Assembly (NCBI GenBank): GCA_025677815.1
Contig: JAIXMP010000004.1
Span: 682,001 to 746,000, forward strand
Reading direction: 5' to 3'
DNA length: 64,000 nucleotides
Source of the DNA: Phascolomyces articulosus
Taxonomy: Eukaryota; Mucoromycota; Mucoromycetes; Mucorales; Lichtheimiaceae
How positions within the stretch are numbered: the stretch's first letter is position 1; the number at the start of each line of letters is the position of its first letter. Below the pieces are notes generated by a model. That model was not told the DNA's origin and ran no database searches. It saw only the letters and a list, made by a program, of their open reading frames with translations. Positions 59,915 to 64,000 of this stretch are shown here, piece after piece. Both the position numbers and the translations under genes were made by a program.

Positions 59915-59923
59915 TTTATATAG
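59915..59923 (-). promoter_or_regulatory. TATA-box-like element for the aldehyde dehydrogenase gene
   Basis: On the minus strand this reads CTATATAAA, about 26-34 bp upstream of the ATG at 59889. That would give a very short leader. It is the main reason to prefer 59889 as the start. Confidence 0.4.
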
Positions 59924-60249
59924 CAAAAAGATTGGAAAAGAAAAAGAGAAGTGGAGTTACGGATGCATAATTCCGCTTCGTCTTGCTCCTCTTTCAATGA
60001 AGAGTGAAATCGTGGGAAACTATGTGTTGTCCTTATGACCTTGAAATTTTCTTTCCCTTTTACTCTGTTTAGTTTCGAAAATGTTACAAATTAAAATTGA
60101 AATTCACTACCTTTTGTGAGTCATCTTTCTAAAAAAGTAAATTATACTCAATGCACTGTATATATGTTTATAATAATGATGGTTGAGAAACAGAAGTTTT
60201 GTGGAAGAGCAGATAAGAGAGAGCCGGACAAAATAACAGAGTTTACGAG

Positions 60250-60423
60250 GATGAGAAAATTCCACTAATCATTTCGGATAGTGTAATTTTTACACTCATC
60301 AGTGTAATTTTGGTTGGAAATTCCAAAATTCTTGTTAAAAAGTACAAATTAGTGTGTAATTTACACATCTATTTCCGAGCTGAATTCACACCGTTATTTA
60401 TTCTGACATAGGAATTCTCATTC
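60250..60423. repeat. Possible foldback sequence with imperfect inverted ends
   Basis: GATGAGAAAATTCC (60250-60263) is partly complementary to GGAATTCTCATTC (60411-60423). Inside, GTGTAATTTTTACAC (60281-60295) is self-complementary, and TTTACAC recurs near 60360. The pattern is weaker than at 41424-41586 and could be chance in AT-rich DNA. Confidence 0.3.
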
Positions 60424-61659
60424 ATTTCGTTTCTTTTTATCACCGCCACCCGAGGATAAGCTTTTAAACTAATGTGAGCATAGTAAAAGGGAAAAGTGGA
60501 AAGAGTTGAAGGTTAATGAAAGGAATTTCATGGTGCACACCGGTGCCTTCTTCTGCCTTTCTATCAATATAATGATTATGAATAATACAGAAAAAAAAGG
60601 TATGTTATAATTTATCCCATAACTGGTTAACCAAGTTCTTTTTTCATGATAAATACTCTGTTATCTGATAGTACACTTATTACAAAATCACGGAATTCTC
60701 ATTTTTTAAATCACAGCAGATAGCTTTTTCTTGTTGAATTCTATCAGAAAAAACAGCACTCAATGATCATAACAAAAAAAAGAATATTATTATAACCATC
60801 AGAAAATATTTAATAGAACTAGTTTGGTATGAATCAATTGATGAGAATAACGCTAATTTATATTTAGGTAGTATCATGAGTGACGAATTCAAAGGATCCA
60901 GTAATACTGTTAATCAAAATTACGGAATTACATTGCTGTTAAGCAAGTTCCCTGACCAGTATTACATCACGGTTTAGGCTACACGAGAGTTAATTCATAA
61001 TTCTGGATCGTGAGAACTTTAGCCAATTATTGTGTAGCAATATCCAATACCTGCTTTTGACCACCCTTTGTATATAACCTAAGAGGAAACCTAAAGATAT
61101 AAAATACATCATTCTATAAACTAATACAATTTTGTTGCTACCTAAAATTACCAACTATAACAATTATTACCATAACGACGAAGGCGAAGCTCTGGAATGT
61201 AAACCGTGAGACAAATATAAAAATCAACAACTTTCCTACGTACTCTTAAAAAACCATACACTTTAAAACTATGTACCACGTGATGTACGACGAAACAATA
61301 TTTGAAACTTCAATTAGATACATTTACACTCACAGAGAACAAGGTGTTTAAAAGACTATTCAAAGAATTGAGTATTGATAGATAGAGTATTTTCTATTAA
61401 ACGGATTATTTTAATCAACTAAGATAAAGGAAACAAGCGAAAAAGATAATCATGCGGCGTAATGCGGATCCGTATCAATGCAAGGGAAAGGCCTGACTAA
61501 AGTGAAGAGTGGCATGTTTAAATAACGCAACACCATCTCGCACGAGGCTTTTTCCAGCTGACGCACGACTCTCCTCCCCCCCCCCTTCTCCTTCCCAATA
61601 ATAGCTGCTATGGGAACAACTTGTATTGTTATCTTATTGTTTGACTATTTAAAAGCAAC

Positions 61660-64000
61660 ATGACAACAGCAACAAGCGCCACGACCATCAATGCAACTGC
61701 TAGTACTATTACTACAGCTAATAATAATGCAACCATTGATATTCAATCTTCAACAAAAGGACCATTGGAAATATTCTCACACGATCCACAACTGAGTTTT
61801 TTAAGCAATCTACTCGACACCGGTAAATTGGCATTATATGAAAACCGTTACCAAGATGCCATTGCTTGTTTTGATGATGCTCTTGGTAATATTAAAAGTC
61901 ATCTCTTATCCACTATCTCACTCTATCGTGCAGCCGCTTTCGAGTTAGCTGGCCATTATCAACTGGCTTACAATGACGCTTGTTCAGCTATTCAATATGC
62001 TAACCATGCCTCAGCGGAAGGATATCTCTGTGCTGGGAAACTGCTGCTTTTACAAGATAATTTACGGGAAGCTGCGTTAAATTATCATCGTGGTGTGACC
62101 CATGTGCCCCGATCAAATCCAAGTCATTCAGCTTTGGTGAATATGCAACAAACAGTAGCAGCAGAGATCGATCGAAGAAATACTTGGAAATTACCTTATG
62201 ATGTTGTATCGCATATCATTTCTTTACTTTCACTCAAGGATCGTGTCCATTTTGCTGCAACAAGTAAATTTTGGCGTAATTATATTTTCAAATCGGCAGC
62301 CATGTGGCATACCCTAGATATTAGCCCAAAACTATCAACGTATTCCACAAATCAGTTGATGATGGCAGCAACAAAGCAACATGTTCGAAAACTCAAATTA
62401 TATTCCAAAGAGGCATTGAATTTGGTTGCAAAGTACGGATGGGAGAATATTGAATCATTAGGTAATAAAAACCGTTGGGAATCTATTTATCATGTATGAT
62501 ATGAATGATGGATGATGTAAAAGGAAGGTGAATATAGATGATTATGAATTGGGCTGTTTAGACTGTTCTCTGATTATTTCAAACAATATAGTATTGGATA
62601 TCGGTGATTGGCTTGGATCTGATGCACTTGTACGTCATGTCTTTCAATTGAATCATCGCAGCCTCCGAAAACTTGCACTCCACAAGTCGCCATTATTGGG
62701 GTCTCATAGTTTTCTTGCGGATGCTTTAACAGCATGCCCTGGTATCACCCATCTTGCTCTTGACACACATCCCTCTGATAATCTAGGTCCACCAACCATC
62801 AATTCACAATCATTAGCACCACTCCCTGATATACTATTTGCTATTACACACCTTTATATCACTGATGCTCGTGTCGTCGGATACCTCCCTACTCTTTTAC
62901 AACGTTGTCCAAAGTTACGTCATCTTGCGCTTGCCAAACATAATTTACTTCGAAATGATAGCATGATCCTACGAACAATCCATCAATACTGTCCTCATAT
63001 ATGTAGTTTTCGTTATGGAATTCCTAGCCTTGTCAAATCCTATCGGCCTCCTGGATTACTTCTTTCTGAACGAAAAAAGAGTAATGGTGGTAAAAGCGAT
63101 CGTGGATTAAAATATTTGGCTTATTTCCCATATGATGGAAGTACTGTGGATGATGATTTAGCTCCAGTGATTGAGGCCAACCACAACACATTGGAAGCAA
63201 TTTATCTTGACATGTCTGCCATTGTTGGTCGATCATTTTCTTCAGTGACGGCCTTAATATCCTTGGGAGCCACTCAGTTACGAGAACTTCAACTTTACAA
63301 TTATATTTTAACAGGATTTGGTATTACATCACCTGAAATTGCTGCCGAACATTTATGTGGCATCTTTCAAGCATGTACTTCCCTTGAAGTCGTCAATTTA
63401 CGCCGTGTGAGTGCTGTCAATAATGATGTGCTTGATGCCCTTGGATCCCTCATTCATCTCAAACGACTTCACCTTGCATTTAAATCCTATTCTTCCACCT
63501 CCGTCATGTTTACCAAAGAAGGCATACGTCATTTTTTCGAAAAGACACCTCATCTGCAAGAATTCCATTTTCATACCGAGAATCCATTTATTGCGGATGA
63601 AATTTTGTATGCTGTGGGTGGACATCAAGGATTGCAAAGGTTAGAACTTTGGAGTGATTCAAGTTTAGCCGTCAAAGGTGTTTCTGAATTTGCTATACAA
63701 ATGCAAAATTCGGATTTGACTCATATTGTGTTTCGTGCCCCACCTTATCTTTCAGTGATACCTACTGACTTTGCAAAGCTCGGGATGGTTAAAAAATTGA
63801 TGTTTCTTGAATTACGAGGATATAAAGAAAGTGGTGTATTGAAGCATGATTTACTTGCTACGTTTTTTCAACAGAGATCGTTGACATTGAATCTTCACGG
63901 TATGATGGAACGACAACTGACGATCATTTTAAAACGAGGTCAAGTGACAGAAGAATACCTTAGTGATCAATGGCTTGATAACTTTCATCATCCAAGAATA
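61660..64000 (+). CDS. TPR, F-box and LRR protein, Dia2/Pof3-like (3' end beyond window)
   Basis: Exon 1 is 61660-62461. Exon 2 starts at 62592 and is open to the window edge, so 737 residues are visible. After a Thr/Asn-rich start, residues 50-155 form TPR repeats (LLDTGKLALYENRYQDAIAC, AAFELAGHYQLAYNDACSAI, SAEGYLCAGKLLLLQDNLRE). Residues 176-215 are an F-box (WKLPYDVVSHIISLLSLKDR). Leucine-rich repeats follow (HLALDTHPSD, CPKLRHLALAKHNLL, CTSLEVVNLRRVSA, LIHLKRLHLAF, LQRLELWSDSSL). TPR plus F-box plus LRR in this order is the build of yeast Dia2 and fission yeast Pof3. Those are SCF receptors that act in genome stability and CMG helicase removal. The order supports that class, but mucoralean fungi have many F-box/LRR genes, so orthology is not certain. 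Splicing joins ENIESL to VLDIGDWLG. Confidence 0.85.

Larger units (their letters stand above)
59890..61659. other. Intergenic region between divergent genes
   Basis: The 1.8 kb lie between the aldehyde dehydrogenase (-) and the TPR/F-box gene (+). A possible foldback sequence is at 60250-60423. A C run lies at about 61576-61585, close to the F-box gene's start. No coding fragment is convincing. Confidence 0.5.

Noticed and set aside
59890..59997. Upstream Met at 59997 as the aldehyde dehydrogenase start
   Set aside because: A TATA-like box lies between it and 59889, and the 59889 start gives a good mitochondrial presequence at the N-terminus.

Overview
The window is a piece of a fungal nuclear genome, most likely an early-diverging (Mucoromycota, Mucorales-like) fungus. 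It is very AT-rich and has no operons. Genes are split by many short GT-AG introns (mostly about 60-250 nt). The proteins carry Gln/His/Ser/Asn-rich linkers. The gene set (WASP, F-BAR-SH3, Tim44, F-box/LRR proteins, a fungal transcription-factor-like protein) is fungal. The clade assignment is an inference from style and content, not from a marker gene.

Fourteen gene models reconstruct well by hand, with phase-consistent splice sites. Left to right they are: a DCAF12-like WD40 protein (3569-5672, +); a 16-exon F-BAR/SH3 protein (6644-10406, +); a small unknown protein (10575-10910, -); an ABC-F ATPase (11128-14112, -); a zinc alcohol dehydrogenase of the Adh6/CAD type (15002-16359, -); a SAM-dependent methyltransferase (18831-20497, +); a mitochondrial medium-chain acyl-CoA dehydrogenase (21551-23296, -); a fungal transcription-factor-like protein without a visible zinc cluster (24935-27232, -); a PH-domain/long coiled-coil protein (27987-31930, -); a DCAF7/WDR68-like WD40 protein (34509-36424, +); a tail-anchored coiled-coil protein (36773-38132, -); an F-box/leucine-rich-repeat protein (44288-46430, +); a WASP/Las17 homologue with a CRIB motif (47487-49556, -); and Tim44 (55511-57289, -). 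An ALDH7A1/antiquitin-like aldehyde dehydrogenase (57724-59889, -) is also complete. A TPR/F-box/LRR protein of the Dia2/Pof3 type (61660 onward, +) runs off the right edge. The first 293 bases hold the last exon of an unidentified gene.

The large gaps (16.4-18.8, 20.5-21.5, 23.3-24.9, 32-34.5, 38.1-44.3 and 49.6-55.5 kb) are AT-rich and hold no complete gene that I can build. Several contain clear fragments of decayed coding sequence. The best case is 40.4-43.3 kb, where exon-like blocks still have good splice sites but are broken by stops and frame changes. A 163-bp MITE-like element with terminal inverted repeats and a TAA target duplication (41424-41586) lies in one of its introns. A second foldback element lies at 50776-51024.

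The genes do not form one pathway, but themes recur. There are four candidate ubiquitin-ligase substrate receptors (two DCAF WD40 proteins and two F-box proteins). There are two cortical actin/membrane regulators (F-BAR-SH3 and WASP). There are three mitochondrial genes (MCAD, Tim44, ALDH7). I found no tRNA, rRNA, CRISPR array or virus-derived gene.
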